Below are positions 32,765-42,052 of a DNA stretch of 64,000 bases, piece by piece. A program made the translations under genes and the position numbers. Numbering within the stretch: the stretch's first letter is position 1; each line of letters begins with the position of its first letter. The notes under the pieces are model-generated. The model was not told the origin of the DNA. It ran no database searches and saw only the letters and a list, made by a program, of their open reading frames with translations. Source of the stretch: an uncultured Prevotella sp. (lineage in GTDB: Bacteria; Bacteroidota; Bacteroidia; Bacteroidales; Bacteroidaceae); contig UQJC01000002.1 in assembly GCA_900541335.1 (NCBI GenBank), positions 62,001-126,000 of the forward strand. Direction: 5' to 3'.

Positions 32765-34861
32765 ATGTGCACTGACAACTTTCAGATTACCAAACGTGAC
32801 GGATCTGTTGAACCCTTCTCTATTGAAAAAATCAGAACGGCTTTACTCAAAGCCTTCCAGTCACAAGGACAATCACTCGATGCCGAAGGACTGAACCGAC
32901 TGATGCAACGACTGCGCTTCTGTAACGGCATGAATGTAGAGGACATCCAAAACCAAGTGGAAGTGGCCCTCATGGCGGAACAGCACTTCCAGGTGGCCAA
33001 GGCTTTTATGCTCTACCGCAAGCAGCACGAAACGGATCGTGAAACGGCTGACAAACTGCGTTTCCTCATTAACTACTGCAATTCGACGAATCCGGCTACG
33101 GGATCGAAGTATGACGCAAACGCCAATGTGGAAAACAAGAACATTGCGACCCTTATCGGTGAGTTACCGAAGCAGGGATTCATCCGCCTCAACCGCCGTT
33201 TGCTCTGTGACCGCATCAAGGAGATGTATGGCAAGGAATTGTCGGATCGTTATCTCTACCTGCTCAATCATCACTACATCTATAAGAACGACGAAACTTC
33301 GTTGGCAAACTATTGCGCATCCATCACGATGTATCCGTGGTTGCTCAACGGCACAAAGGACATTGGCGGTAACTCAACGGCTCCGTCGAACCTCAAATCC
33401 TTCTGCGGTGGCTTCGTCAACATGGTGTTTATCGTTTCATCCATGCTCTCGGGTGCCTGCGCTACGCCTGAATTCTTGATGTACATGAGCCACTTCATCG
33501 AAATGGAGTATGGCCAAGACTATTATATGCATGCTGACCGCGTTGTCGACCTTTCCAGCCGCCAACGTACGATTGATAAGATTATTACGGACTGCTTCGA
33601 ACAGATCGTTTACTCTATCAATCAGCCCACGGGAGCAAGGAACTTCCAGTCCGTATTCTGGAACATTTCGTATTACGACCAATATTACTTCGAAAGCATC
33701 TTTGGTGAGTTCCGTTTCCCCGACGGTTCACGTCCTTACTGGCCTGCCCTCTCGTGGTTGCAGAAGCGTTTCATGAAATGGTTTAACCACGAACGCACAA
33801 AGGCTGTGCTGACCTTCCCGGTTGAGACGATGGCATTGCTTTCGAAGGAGGGCGACGTGATGGACAAGGAATATGCAGACTTCACGGCTGAGATGTATGC
33901 CGAAGGCCACAGCTTCTTTACATATATGAGTGACAATGCCGACTCTTTGGCATCGTGCTGCCGCCTTCGCAACGAAATCCAAGACAACGGATTCAGCTAT
34001 ACACTGGGTGCCGGAGGTGTGTCTACGGGTTCGAAATCAGTGCTGACGGTCAATTTGAACCGTTGTGTACAGCAAGCTACCCGAGAAGGCCGTTCTTATG
34101 TGGAATTCCTCACGGAAATTGTTGACTTGATGCACAAGGTGCAGTTGGCTTACAACGAAAACTTGCGCAACATGCTCGACAAGGGTATGCTTCCGCTCTT
34201 TGACGCGGGCTACATCAACCTCAAGCGCCAGTACCTGACGATTGGTGTCAACGGTATGGTGGAAGCAGCCGAAAGTCTGGGTATTACCATCTCGGACAAT
34301 CCGGAATACGAACACTTCGTCAGCGACATCTTGGGACTCATCGAAAAGCTGAACCGTCAGTACCGCTCGAAGGAGATTCTATTTAACTGCGAAATGATTC
34401 CTGCGGAGAATGTGGGTGTTAAACATGCCCGTTGGGACCGCGAGGACGGCTATTTCGTGCCGCGCGACTGCTACAACTCTTATTTCTATGTGGTAGAGGA
34501 CGAACAAACGGACATCATTGAGAAATTCCGTCTGCACGGCCGTCGTTTCATCGAACACCTCACGGGTGGCTCGGCCTTGCACATGAACCTCGACGAACAC
34601 TTGTCGGCTCCCCAATACCGTCAGTTACTCCGCGTAGCAGCTCAGGAGGGTTGCAACTACTTCACGTTCAACATTCCCAACACGCTTTGCAAACACTGCG
34701 GACACATTGACAAGCACCATTTGGGTGAATGCCCCGTATGTCATTCGACTGACTTGGATTATTTGACGCGCATCATCGGCTATCTGAAGCGTGTCTCTAA
34801 CTTCTCACTCGACAGACAGAAGGAAGCTGCACGCCGCTATTATCAAAAGATTCACGCGTAA
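32765..34861 (+). CDS. nrdD: Anaerobic ribonucleoside-triphosphate reductase, class III
   Basis: 698 aa glycyl-radical enzyme that makes dNTPs without oxygen. N-terminal ATP-cone (~5-95: FQITKRDGSVEPFSIEKI). The core has the expected catalytic region LANYCASITMYPWLLNG. The C-terminal zinc site has Cys642 and Cys645 (LCKHCGH) and a CPVC pair ~15 residues later. The radical glycine is Gly672 in RIIGYLKRV, 27 residues from the end. The radical is installed by NrdG, encoded 54 bp downstream. Confirms an anaerobic lifestyle. Confidence 0.95.
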   Translation: MCTDNFQITKRDGSVEPFSIEKIRTALLKAFQSQGQSLDAEGLNRLMQRLRFCNGMNVEDIQNQVEVALMAEQHFQVAKAFMLYRKQHETDRETADKLRFLINYCNSTNPATGSKYDANANVENKNIATLIGELPKQGFIRLNRRLLCDRIKEMYGKELSDRYLYLLNHHYIYKNDETSLANYCASITMYPWLLNGTKDIGGNSTAPSNLKSFCGGFVNMVFIVSSMLSGACATPEFLMYMSHFIEMEYGQDYYMHADRVVDLSSRQRTIDKIITDCFEQIVYSINQPTGARNFQSVFWNISYYDQYYFESIFGEFRFPDGSRPYWPALSWLQKRFMKWFNHERTKAVLTFPVETMALLSKEGDVMDKEYADFTAEMYAEGHSFFTYMSDNADSLASCCRLRNEIQDNGFSYTLGAGGVSTGSKSVLTVNLNRCVQQATREGRSYVEFLTEIVDLMHKVQLAYNENLRNMLDKGMLPLFDAGYINLKRQYLTIGVNGMVEAAESLGITISDNPEYEHFVSDILGLIEKLNRQYRSKEILFNCEMIPAENVGVKHARWDREDGYFVPRDCYNSYFYVVEDEQTDIIEKFRLHGRRFIEHLTGGSALHMNLDEHLSAPQYRQLLRVAAQEGCNYFTFNIPNTLCKHCGHIDKHHLGECPVCHSTDLDYLTRIIGYLKRVSNFSLDRQKEAARRYYQKIHA

Positions 34862-34873
34862 CTTTATGCACTC

Positions 34874-34897
34874 CACGGAAGGGATTTCCCTTCCGTG
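34874..34897 (+). other. Perfect hairpin between nrdD and nrdG
   Basis: CACGGAAGGG-attt-CCCTTCCGTG (10-bp stem, 4-nt loop), 19 nt before the nrdG ATG and without a T-run. It could protect the nrdD 3' end or limit NrdG translation. Confidence 0.7.
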
Positions 34898-34915
34898 ATA
34901 GCTTATCCATTCCCT

Positions 34916-35386
34916 ATGCTGAAGTATGTCAACTACGATATTGTGTTCCAGGAGTTTCCTGACGAGGTTACACTGGCAATCAACCTTTCCTGTTGCCCCA
35001 ATGGTTGCATCGGTTGCCACAGTGCTTACCTGCGAGGCGATGTGGGCGAAGAACTGACTTGGGAAAGACTGCTCGCACTGACGGAATCATACGCCGGAAA
35101 CATCACCTGCGTTTCACTTATGGGCGGAGACAATGACCCGGCTTCGGTATTGGAACTGTTGGCGCGACTAAAGAAGCACTATGCAGGAAAATTGAAAACG
35201 GGCTGGTACTCGGGACGCACTTGGGAACCTTCTGCCGAAAGCCTCCGCGAGTCGCTTGACTACCTGAAACTCGGTCCCTACCTTGCCGCCCTCGGTCCGC
35301 TCAACTCACGCGACACCAACCAACGCTTCTACCACGTTAACCCGAAAGGGGAACTGGAGGACGAAACATTCCGCTTCTGGAAATAA
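34916..35386 (+). CDS. nrdG: Anaerobic ribonucleotide reductase activating enzyme
   Basis: 156 aa radical-SAM activase for NrdD. The cluster motif CxxxCxxC is at Cys27, Cys31 and Cys34 (CPNGCIGC). VSLMGGDND is the SAM-binding glycine region. The start at 34916 (MLKYVNYDIVFQEFPDE) fits the family; an upstream GTG at 34895 lies inside the hairpin. In operon with nrdD. Confidence 0.93.
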   Translation: MLKYVNYDIVFQEFPDEVTLAINLSCCPNGCIGCHSAYLRGDVGEELTWERLLALTESYAGNITCVSLMGGDNDPASVLELLARLKKHYAGKLKTGWYSGRTWEPSAESLRESLDYLKLGPYLAALGPLNSRDTNQRFYHVNPKGELEDETFRFWK

Positions 35387-35507
35387 GACGTCCTTGCTCT
35401 ACACAGTAGGTCTTGTTACGCCACAGGCCTTATCAAAATGCCAACGGAGAACAAGTGATACTCACTTTCCGATTCTATGAAGGAAAGACAGCCTGCGCAA
35501 ACAGGAG

Positions 35508-35995
35508 AACCCCGGAGGGGTGGAAAGGTCTTAGCCCAGGGTGGAGCGAAGCGGAACCCTGGGTAAGGGATTGCGTCATTTAAATGGTATCGAACCCCGG
35601 AGGGGTGGAAGCAAAAACGTATTCGCATCGAAGGGCATATCCCAGTTTCCCCTTTGATGTATTCAGCTTCCACCCCTCCGGGGTTCAAATGTATTTGAAC
35701 GGACGTTTGGTTACCCAGGGTTTCGCTTCGCTCCACCCTGGGCTAAGTCGCTGTCACCCCCTTCGGGGGTTCATACAAACGTGAGCGGATTCGAATGTAC
35801 ATCATTGGAGGCGATTATACATACGCATGTCCCCTTGTATTCCATCGTATTTATTTCCCTTGACAAACACCGCGTACAGGACCCCTCGGAGGGGTGTGAA
35901 GCGAAGCGGAACCCTGGGTAAGAGATTACGTCATTTAAATGGTATCGAACCTCAGAGGGGTGAAAGCAAAAACGTATTCGCATCGAAGGGCATAA
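35508..35995. repeat. GC-rich inverted repeats (CCCCGGAGGGG / CCCAGGGTGGAGCGAAGCG family)
   Basis: Unit: AACCCCGGAGGGGTGGAA, then GCCCAGGGTGGAGCGAAGCG, AACCCTGGG, and a tail with TCATTTAAATGGTATCGAAC and AAAACGTATTCGCATCGAAG. One copy (~35508-35640) faces an inverted copy (~35670-35781); a third runs 35874-35995. The hairpins ACCCCGGAGGGGT and CCCAGGGT/ACCCTGGG are preserved. The same family recurs at 55436-55930. No gene in 35387-36083. Confidence 0.82.
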
Positions 35996-36039
35996 GCCTC
36001 TTTTCCACGCCCCTCCAAAGCCGTTTGCACAGAAAACAC

Positions 36040-36048
36040 TACCTTTGC
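36040..36048 (+). promoter_or_regulatory. cysS -7 box (TACCTTTGC)
   Basis: TACCTTTGC 35 nt before the cysS ATG; the nearest TTTG (36024) is only 12 nt upstream, so the -33 box is uncertain. Confidence 0.6.
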
Positions 36049-36083
36049 GCTACTTTTATAAACACTCAATCTCATCGTATTTT

Positions 36084-37571
36084 ATGGAACACTCCTTATT
36101 CCTCTATAATACGCTTTCGCGACAGAAAGAACTCTTCGTTCCCGTTCATCCTGGTCACGTAGGCATGTATGTGTGCGGTCCTACCGTCTATGGAGATGCT
36201 CACTTGGGCCATGCCCGTCCCGCTATTACCTTTGACCTCGTGTTCAGATACCTGAAACACTTGGGTTACAAGGTACGCTATGTACGCAACATCACGGATG
36301 TGGGTCACCTCGAACACGATGCCGACGAAGGTGAGGATAAGATTGCCAAGAAGGCACGTCTCGAAGCGCTCGAACCGATGGAAGTAGCTCAATACTACAC
36401 CAACCGCTTCAACGGAGCGATGGCACAGCTCAATGTATTGCCTCCCAGCATCGAACCGCACGCTACGGGACACATCATCGAACAGGAACAGTTGGTACAG
36501 CAAATCATGGACAACGGATTTGCGTACGAATCGAACGGTTCAGTTTACTTTGATGTGGTTAAATACAACGAAACGCATCGTTACGGCATCCTTTCGGGCC
36601 GTAACTTGGAGGACGTTCACGATGCCAGCCGTGAATTGGACGGTGTAGGTGAGAAGCGTCACCAGGTGGACTTTGCCCTTTGGAAAAAGGCACAACCCGA
36701 GCACATCATGCGTTGGCCCTCACCCTGGAGTGAAGGCTTCCCGGGCTGGCACTGCGAATGCACGGCGATGGGACGTAAATACTTGGGTGAAAAGTTTGAC
36801 ATCCACGGCGGTGGTATGGACCTCGTATTCCCCCACCACGAGTGTGAAATCGCTCAGGCAGTGGCTTCACAGGGTAGCCAAATGGTGAAATACTGGATGC
36901 ACAACAACATGATTACCATTGCGGGTAAGAAGATGGGTAAGAGCTACAACAACTTCATTACGTTGGATCAGTTCTTCACGGGTAATCACCCCTTGCTCGA
37001 ACAGCCTTACTCCCCGATGACCATCCGTTTCTTCATCCTGCAGGCACAATACCGTTCGACGGTGGACTTCTCTAACGAAGCACTCCAGGCTTCGAAGAAG
37101 GGTTTCGACCGTCTCATGGATGCAATTGCCCAATTGGATCGCATCGAAGCAGTTGCCAACGGTACACTGACGGAGGCTTATGCTACAGAAGTGGAAACCA
37201 AGTGTTATGAGGCAATGGATGATGACTTTAACTCCCCCATCGTCATCAGTCACCTCTTTGATGCCGCACGTACCATCAACCAACTGGCTGACAAATCGCA
37301 AACGATTACGCCTGCAGGTTTGGAACAGCTCAGAAAGGTGGTCAACACCTTTGTCTTCGACATTTTGGGCTTGAAGAGTGAAGCCGCTGGCGGTAACGCC
37401 GACCGTGAAGAGGCTTACGGTAAGGCCATCGAACTGCTGCTCGAACTCCGCGCCAAGGCCAAAGCCGCTAAGGATTGGGCTACCAGTGACCAGATCCGCG
37501 ATGAGCTTGCTTCCTATGGCTTCGAGGTGAAGGACACGAAGGACGGAGCTACGTGGAAGCTCAATAAGTAA
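36084..37571 (+). CDS. cysS: Cysteinyl-tRNA synthetase
   Basis: 495 aa class I synthetase. HIGH motif as HLGH from residue 40 (GDAHLGHARP), KMSKS as KMGKS at residue 283 (GKKMGKSYNN). Zinc ligands are recognisable in MYVCGPTVYG, WHCECTAMG and HHECEIAQ. The C-terminal DALR domain ends with DTKDGATWKL. The start at 36084 (MEHSLFLYNTLSRQKE) is preferred to the ATG at 36045, which overlaps the promoter box. Confidence 0.96.
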   Translation: MEHSLFLYNTLSRQKELFVPVHPGHVGMYVCGPTVYGDAHLGHARPAITFDLVFRYLKHLGYKVRYVRNITDVGHLEHDADEGEDKIAKKARLEALEPMEVAQYYTNRFNGAMAQLNVLPPSIEPHATGHIIEQEQLVQQIMDNGFAYESNGSVYFDVVKYNETHRYGILSGRNLEDVHDASRELDGVGEKRHQVDFALWKKAQPEHIMRWPSPWSEGFPGWHCECTAMGRKYLGEKFDIHGGGMDLVFPHHECEIAQAVASQGSQMVKYWMHNNMITIAGKKMGKSYNNFITLDQFFTGNHPLLEQPYSPMTIRFFILQAQYRSTVDFSNEALQASKKGFDRLMDAIAQLDRIEAVANGTLTEAYATEVETKCYEAMDDDFNSPIVISHLFDAARTINQLADKSQTITPAGLEQLRKVVNTFVFDILGLKSEAAGGNADREEAYGKAIELLLELRAKAKAAKDWATSDQIRDELASYGFEVKDTKDGATWKLNK

Positions 37572-37603
37572 GCGAGTCGGACCAGACAAATTATCTTCTT
37601 AAA

Positions 37604-37647
37604 CACAGGGGACAGGTGAGTGACGCATCACTCACCTGTCCCCTGTG
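37604..37647 (+). terminator. Perfect 20-bp hairpin after cysS
   Basis: CACAGGGGACAGGTGAGTGA-cgca-TCACTCACCTGTCCCCTGTG: a 20-bp uninterrupted stem with a 4-nt loop, followed by ACTTCTTG rather than a T-run. Probably ends the cysS transcript or protects its 3' end. Confidence 0.7.
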
Positions 37648-37720
37648 ACTTCTTGTATAGAAATATAAGGATTCACCCGACATGAGCCTACGAGGTGACA
37701 TACAGCAGACAAAATACTAA

Positions 37721-37761
37721 AAAGCCCCGATACCGGTTGTCTTACCGAGTATCGGGGCTTT
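37721..37761. terminator. Bidirectional terminator
   Basis: AAAGCCCCGATAC / GTATCGGGGCTTT with an inner CGG/CCG; A/T-rich flanks on both sides. It would terminate the minus-strand small-protein unit and backstop cysS. Confidence 0.82.
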
Positions 37762-37818
37762 GGTATTACCTTCGCTCACGAAGGAAGCGGACTGTAAGTA
37801 AGGGGGAAATAGAAGATG

Positions 37819-37992
37819 TTAGTCTTCCGTAGACCAGCTTTCAGAATTCCACTCGTCCTTATCATTGCTGAGGAAACCAGCCTCAGTCGTGATGGAGTTG
37901 TCGCGATCTACACCAATCGTAGAACCAGCGAGCATAGACTCAGCCTGCAAAGCCATCGTTTCCGTTTGGGGAGCAATATATGTCTTCTTCAT
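37819..37992 (-). CDS. 57-aa small protein (MKKTYIAPQTE type), function unknown
   Basis: ATG at 37992 to TAA at 37819, 57 aa: begins MKKTYIAPQTETMALQAE, continues SMLAGSTIGVDRD and ends with an acidic, Trp- and Ser-rich tail (DEWNSESWSTED). Many Bacteroidetes small proteins start MKK-x-Y-x-x-P-x-x-x and contain LLAGS-like centres; their role is unknown. It lies 54 nt downstream of the large exported protein gene and is followed by a good terminator, so it is very likely co-transcribed. A RiPP-like precursor or a secreted peptide is possible, but no maturase is nearby. Confidence 0.7.
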   Translation of the reverse strand: MKKTYIAPQTETMALQAESMLAGSTIGVDRDNSITTEAGFLSNDKDEWNSESWSTED

Positions 37993-38046
37993 TGTTTTTC
38001 TGATTATATATATATATGTGTAAATGAATGAATGAGAGATGAGAGA

Positions 38047-39837
38047 TTAGCGGATGAAAACCTTCTTACCCGTGTTCGTTACGTAAACACCCTGCGTAGG
38101 ATAGAGTACGCGACGACCATTGAGGTCATAATAGATCGTTTCCTTAGCATCGTCAGCTACAACACCGTCAATACCCGTAGCTTCACCACCGAAGTTGAAC
38201 TGAAGCATAGAAGCTGCCTGAGAAGCTTGATCGAGAACCGTAATAAGGATGTATGCCTTGTTAGCGGGAACGTAACCCTTGCTACCCTTTGCTTCATCCT
38301 TCAAAGCATTCTTCATGAATACAGCCTTATCACCACTTACGCCCAGACCGAAGGTTTCGCCTTCAGCAAAACCAAGACGCTTACAAGTAGCACCCTTCAA
38401 CAGGTTGCCCTCTACATTAGCAGCCTCTCCAGTAGTAATGGTCAAATTGTAAGTGTTTGCTGCACCCGTAAGCAAGAAACCCGTGTTAGCGGGGATGATA
38501 CCCTTAACTTCGCTCAACGTAAGAACATCGTTCTTGCAATCAGTAGCAATATAAGCCGTTACACCTTCAGGAAGAGATACTGCGAAAGGAAGTGCCATAG
38601 AAGCCCAGCCCGTAGCGCCAATGGTTACAGGGATAGTAGTAACCTTCTTGAATGACCACCAGTTGCCTTTATCACCAATGTGGTTGCCATTGTAGTCTTG
38701 CAATGTGTTATTACCATCTCCCTGGTATGCGTTGATCATATGACCACCAGTCTTGAGCAGGAACTTCGTATTGAATGAAGCTACACCATTATTATCTGCA
38801 TTACAAGGAACGAATTCAATATTGTAATGGCCACCATACTGCTGATTGATGGGCATGTCAATACCGCTGGCAACGTAAGAACTCCAGTTGCAACCCGTAT
38901 TGGCATTGCGAATATAATAAGCTCCATCACTCTGCTTCTCAAATTTCCAAAGACGGGGAAGAAGAGGAGCTTTGGCAGTAACACGACGAACGGTACGGTC
39001 ATTGTCCTCTACACCATAAACACCGTCCTTGTTGGTAATCATTTGATCCGTAGAAGGATATTTCTTACTACCTTCATTCTGATGTTCAATTAAGTAGTAT
39101 GCACCTTCTTCAAAGTTCGGAGCTAATACAGATTTTACAGCAGTCTCAAACTTCACATAATCTGCATAGGAAGTCTTACCCGTTGCTTCTTGAATGGCTT
39201 GGCTCAAAGCGGACTTCTTAGCCTCATCCAAGTAACCGACAAAAGTTGCATCCGCATTTTGGTTAATCAAATCGGCTTTATTAACCTTATTCGTAAGAGT
39301 TTTGATTGCTTCTCCGAAATCCAGAGCTGTAGTCTTTTCAAGATTCCAAGCCGTACCTTCTTTATCACCTGCAGTAGAATTCCAGCGACCGACACCGCTA
39401 TTATGATTGTTAGCATCTAAGCAATGAGAACCGCTTGCAACTTCAGCGTTATCACTGATTGTAACGGCACCCTCTACATGTTTGTTTACTTGTACATACC
39501 AATCTTTTCCCTCAGTAGTAAAAGAGCTTTCTGATGCTAAAGCCTTACCATTGAAGTTATAAATCTTTACTGTGTTATCCGTTGAACCCGCCATAAAGTA
39601 CCAAAGACCTTCTAGTCCTGCGGCTTCAACAGTAGCGACACGCGTAATGTTGGCATTGTCACCGTTGTAACGCAAATAAATGGCTGAATTGCTGTTCGTT
39701 CTGACAGACTTGATAAAGTAATAGATAGGAGCGTCCTTACTTGTGGTCAACTCCAAACCTTGAGGCAATTGCGCCCAAAGGTTTACCCCTCCCATCATCA
39801 TAAACAGGAGAGACAGTAAACTGGTAATTTTTCTCAT
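38047..39837 (-). CDS. Large exported protein with type IX-like C-terminal tail
   Basis: 596 aa. Signal peptide MRKITSLLSLLFMMMGGVNL ending LWAQ. Residues ~30-170 look like a beta-trefoil/lectin-type segment (YYFIKSVRTNSNSAIYLRYN); ~185-255 a helical FIVAR-like spacer (NKVNKADLINQNADATFVGY); ~260-410 a second segment beginning YYLIEHQNEG, similar to the first; then a beta-rich region. The last ~30 residues (YYDLNGRRVLYPTQGVYVTN, then GKKVFIR) match the C-terminal sorting tail of Prevotella-type secreted proteins. Probably surface-exposed and glycan-binding (inference). Promoter box at 39916; the 57-aa gene follows. Confidence 0.75.
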   Translation of the reverse strand: MRKITSLLSLLFMMMGGVNLWAQLPQGLELTTSKDAPIYYFIKSVRTNSNSAIYLRYNGDNANITRVATVEAAGLEGLWYFMAGSTDNTVKIYNFNGKALASESSFTTEGKDWYVQVNKHVEGAVTISDNAEVASGSHCLDANNHNSGVGRWNSTAGDKEGTAWNLEKTTALDFGEAIKTLTNKVNKADLINQNADATFVGYLDEAKKSALSQAIQEATGKTSYADYVKFETAVKSVLAPNFEEGAYYLIEHQNEGSKKYPSTDQMITNKDGVYGVEDNDRTVRRVTAKAPLLPRLWKFEKQSDGAYYIRNANTGCNWSSYVASGIDMPINQQYGGHYNIEFVPCNADNNGVASFNTKFLLKTGGHMINAYQGDGNNTLQDYNGNHIGDKGNWWSFKKVTTIPVTIGATGWASMALPFAVSLPEGVTAYIATDCKNDVLTLSEVKGIIPANTGFLLTGAANTYNLTITTGEAANVEGNLLKGATCKRLGFAEGETFGLGVSGDKAVFMKNALKDEAKGSKGYVPANKAYILITVLDQASQAASMLQFNFGGEATGIDGVVADDAKETIYYDLNGRRVLYPTQGVYVTNTGKKVFIR

Positions 39838-39915
39838 ATTATATTTTTGTTTTAAAAAATGATTTTCCTTTCTATATCAATAGTATTATGTATCCTTTTC
39901 ATTTTTCAAACAGCG

Positions 39916-39924
39916 GCAAAGGTA
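39916..39924 (-). promoter_or_regulatory. -7 box (TACCTTTGC) for the exported protein
   Basis: Minus strand TACCTTTGC, ~80 nt before the start at 39837. 39838-40187 is otherwise AT-rich and without a gene. Confidence 0.6.
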
Positions 39925-40187
39925 TACATTCTCCTTTGACTAAAGAAAAATTAGATGGGTATTTTTTAAAATATACAAGAAATAGACCAGTAATCAAGAA
40001 AAGAAAGCGAGAAGGGAAGATCTTTCGGGGCTTACATCGAAAGACTTAGCTCATGGAAATACTTCCGGCCACACGATAAGAATAGACAACTTGTACTCCG
40101 GGTCTCCATTCAGGCTCAGGAATACGCAAAGGATTGTCATGAGCACTTCCCTAACCATCTAAATCTCATCCCTTATCACCCCATGCG

Positions 40188-40661
40188 CTACTTCACCCCC
40201 AACTTAAACCGAATCCGGAAGTTTTCACGTTCGACATCCCAGTTGGTACCGAGAAGAATGAACTCCACTAATTCACGAGTACTCGCTACGTGTAGACCAA
40301 TACAAGGGCAGAGGTCATAGTCACCGATGCGAACGAGGCGAAGCATCTCGCTGGCATCTTCGGGAAGACGGTCAAGGGAAATCCCCTCGGGTACCTCGTC
40401 TGCTTGGACATATTCATAAGTAACGGGCAAATCGGCCTGAATCAATTCATTCATCTTTTGTACAATTTGCTCCACCTGCTCAACAGAAGGTTCTTTGGGA
40501 AGATGATAACTGATTTTACTCTTCTTCCGTTCGATATGCGCATTGCGCGAACGTTCACAACCAAACATCCGTACCATGGTCTGATTGAGTAAGTGTTCAG
40601 CTGTATGCATGGGCGGAAACTCCGCCTTGTTGTGTGCATTGAGTTCGATTGTTTGTTCCAT
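40188..40661 (-). CDS. AlaX-like alanyl-tRNA editing domain protein
   Basis: 157 aa matching the ThrRS/AlaRS second additional domain as a stand-alone protein. The zinc ligands of the editing site are HTAEHLLNQ (HxxxH) and CPCIGLHVAST (Cys-x3-His). AlaX proteins hydrolyse mischarged Ser- or Gly-tRNA-Ala. The start at 40661 (MEQTIELNAHNKAEF) is preferred to an ATG three codons earlier. It is divergent from the DUF2807 gene. Confidence 0.85.
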   Translation of the reverse strand: MEQTIELNAHNKAEFPPMHTAEHLLNQTMVRMFGCERSRNAHIERKKSKISYHLPKEPSVEQVEQIVQKMNELIQADLPVTYEYVQADEVPEGISLDRLPEDASEMLRLVRIGDYDLCPCIGLHVASTRELVEFILLGTNWDVERENFRIRFKLGVK

Positions 40662-40705
40662 ATAAATCAATAGATTAGGAGTGAAGGAGGTTCTTTACGT
40701 AATGA

Positions 40706-40713
40706 CAAAAGTA
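40706..40713 (-). promoter_or_regulatory. -7 box (TACTTTTG) for the AlaX-like gene
   Basis: Minus strand TACTTTTG, 45 nt before the start at 40661. Confidence 0.55.
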
Positions 40714-40888
40714 GAAAATCTTTCCCAGGCTCCATTCTCCTCCTTCCCAAACACATCAAAAAGCCCCTGTTTCAACCATCTCCAGCCTTCACCCGTTTCC
40801 TACCTGCTATGTCCCAAATAGAAGCAACCCCATCTCCTGTAGCCTCGCGCTGGTGCCACTGTTCCACACGACGTTTCGCCCCCAAAGC

Positions 40889-40919
40889 TTGGCATACTGA
40901 ATGAGAATCGTTAGTTTTG
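40889..40919 (+). promoter_or_regulatory. Promoter (TTG-N20-TAGTTTTG) for the DUF2807 gene
   Basis: TTG at 40889-40891 and TAGTTTTG at 40912-40919; leader ~120 nt. The gap 40662-41044 holds the two divergent promoters only. Confidence 0.5.
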
Positions 40920-41044
40920 TCCCCGCTTGCTCACCCTAGGAACAGCACGATTCTTGGAGACACGACATCCTCCTCTCAAGAACACCAAGCCCCTAGCCAC
41001 AAGTACCTTTTATTCTCATTGTTTCATCATCAAAAATCCAAGCT

Positions 41045-42052
41045 ATGAAACTTTGTATGCGCCCTCTTTGGTTAGGCAGTCTATGCCTAGCCTCCTTCGC
41101 CCTTTCACTGCCACATACGGCCCAAGCTTCGGCTGCACCTCAACTGACTACGGAAACCACCGTCGACGACCTGCAGACCATCCAGCTTGAAGCCTTTCAT
41201 AAGGTGATTATCATGGGCAACCTTCAAGTCCAGATTGTTCAGAAGAAAGGGAAGCCCAGTCTAAGCCTTCCCCCAGGCAATCACTTAAAGGAAGCACTCG
41301 AAGTCCAACTAGACCACCGAGACGGCACACTCAGCCTCAGACCCCGAAGAGGGAAGGAACAGACTTGCGAGAACCTGCCGCTCTACCTGACGGTCAACGA
41401 ACTGACCGACTTGGAGATTTTGGGCGGTGGCGACGTTGACTTTCCGAAAGGAATCCAAACGAACGCACTCTGCGTCCAGGTGAAAGGTTCGGGTACTGTA
41501 GACTTCGAACAAGCTGTACAGACGCAAGGCAATCTGTCACTCCAGGTGATGGGCTCAGGACACATTGAATTGGAAAAGGGAGCTTCCTGTCTGGCTTACG
41601 AAGGACGTATCAACGGGTCGGGAACAATCAATACAGAAGGTAAGCTACGCTGTACAAGCAAACTGAATGCCGAAATGTCAGGTTCGGGCTGTATCTCCTT
41701 TGAACACATCCAGTGTATGGCTCAAAACATCAAGCTACAAGGATCGGGCAAATATTATGGAATAAAAGTAAGAGCAAGCACGACGCAAGTAAACATTCTG
41801 GGGTCGGGCAAGGTCTACCTCGCAGGAAAAACGCACCAGGCGAACTACTCCGTACAAGGTTCTGGCTACATTGACGCACTCGACTTCCAGAGCGAACAGG
41901 TTGAGGTAGACGGAAAAAATCCCAGAAGCACCATTCGTTGCCATTCCGACTTGATTATTGAAGGAAAGATCCAAAACAACTGTACGTTGGAATACACGGG
42001 TAAAGCGCATTTGAATCTCAAGGTACAGGACGGAAACGTACGCAAAATCTGA
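41045..42052 (+). CDS. DUF2807 (head GIN domain) exported protein
   Basis: 335 aa. The N-terminus is hydrophobic (LWLGSLCLASFALSL) and ends in AQAS, a signal peptide. The body is a right-handed beta-helix-like series of short repeats with GSG turns: VKGSGTVDFEQA, VMGSGHIELEKG, INGSGTINTEG, MSGSGCISFEHI, LQGSGKYYGIK, ILGSGKVYLAG, VQGSGYIDALD. This is the DUF2807/putative auto-transporter adhesin head fold common in Bacteroidetes, sitting in the periplasm or at the surface. Ligand unknown. It is upstream of argH but 220 bp apart. Confidence 0.88.
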   Translation: MKLCMRPLWLGSLCLASFALSLPHTAQASAAPQLTTETTVDDLQTIQLEAFHKVIIMGNLQVQIVQKKGKPSLSLPPGNHLKEALEVQLDHRDGTLSLRPRRGKEQTCENLPLYLTVNELTDLEILGGGDVDFPKGIQTNALCVQVKGSGTVDFEQAVQTQGNLSLQVMGSGHIELEKGASCLAYEGRINGSGTINTEGKLRCTSKLNAEMSGSGCISFEHIQCMAQNIKLQGSGKYYGIKVRASTTQVNILGSGKVYLAGKTHQANYSVQGSGYIDALDFQSEQVEVDGKNPRSTIRCHSDLIIEGKIQNNCTLEYTGKAHLNLKVQDGNVRKI

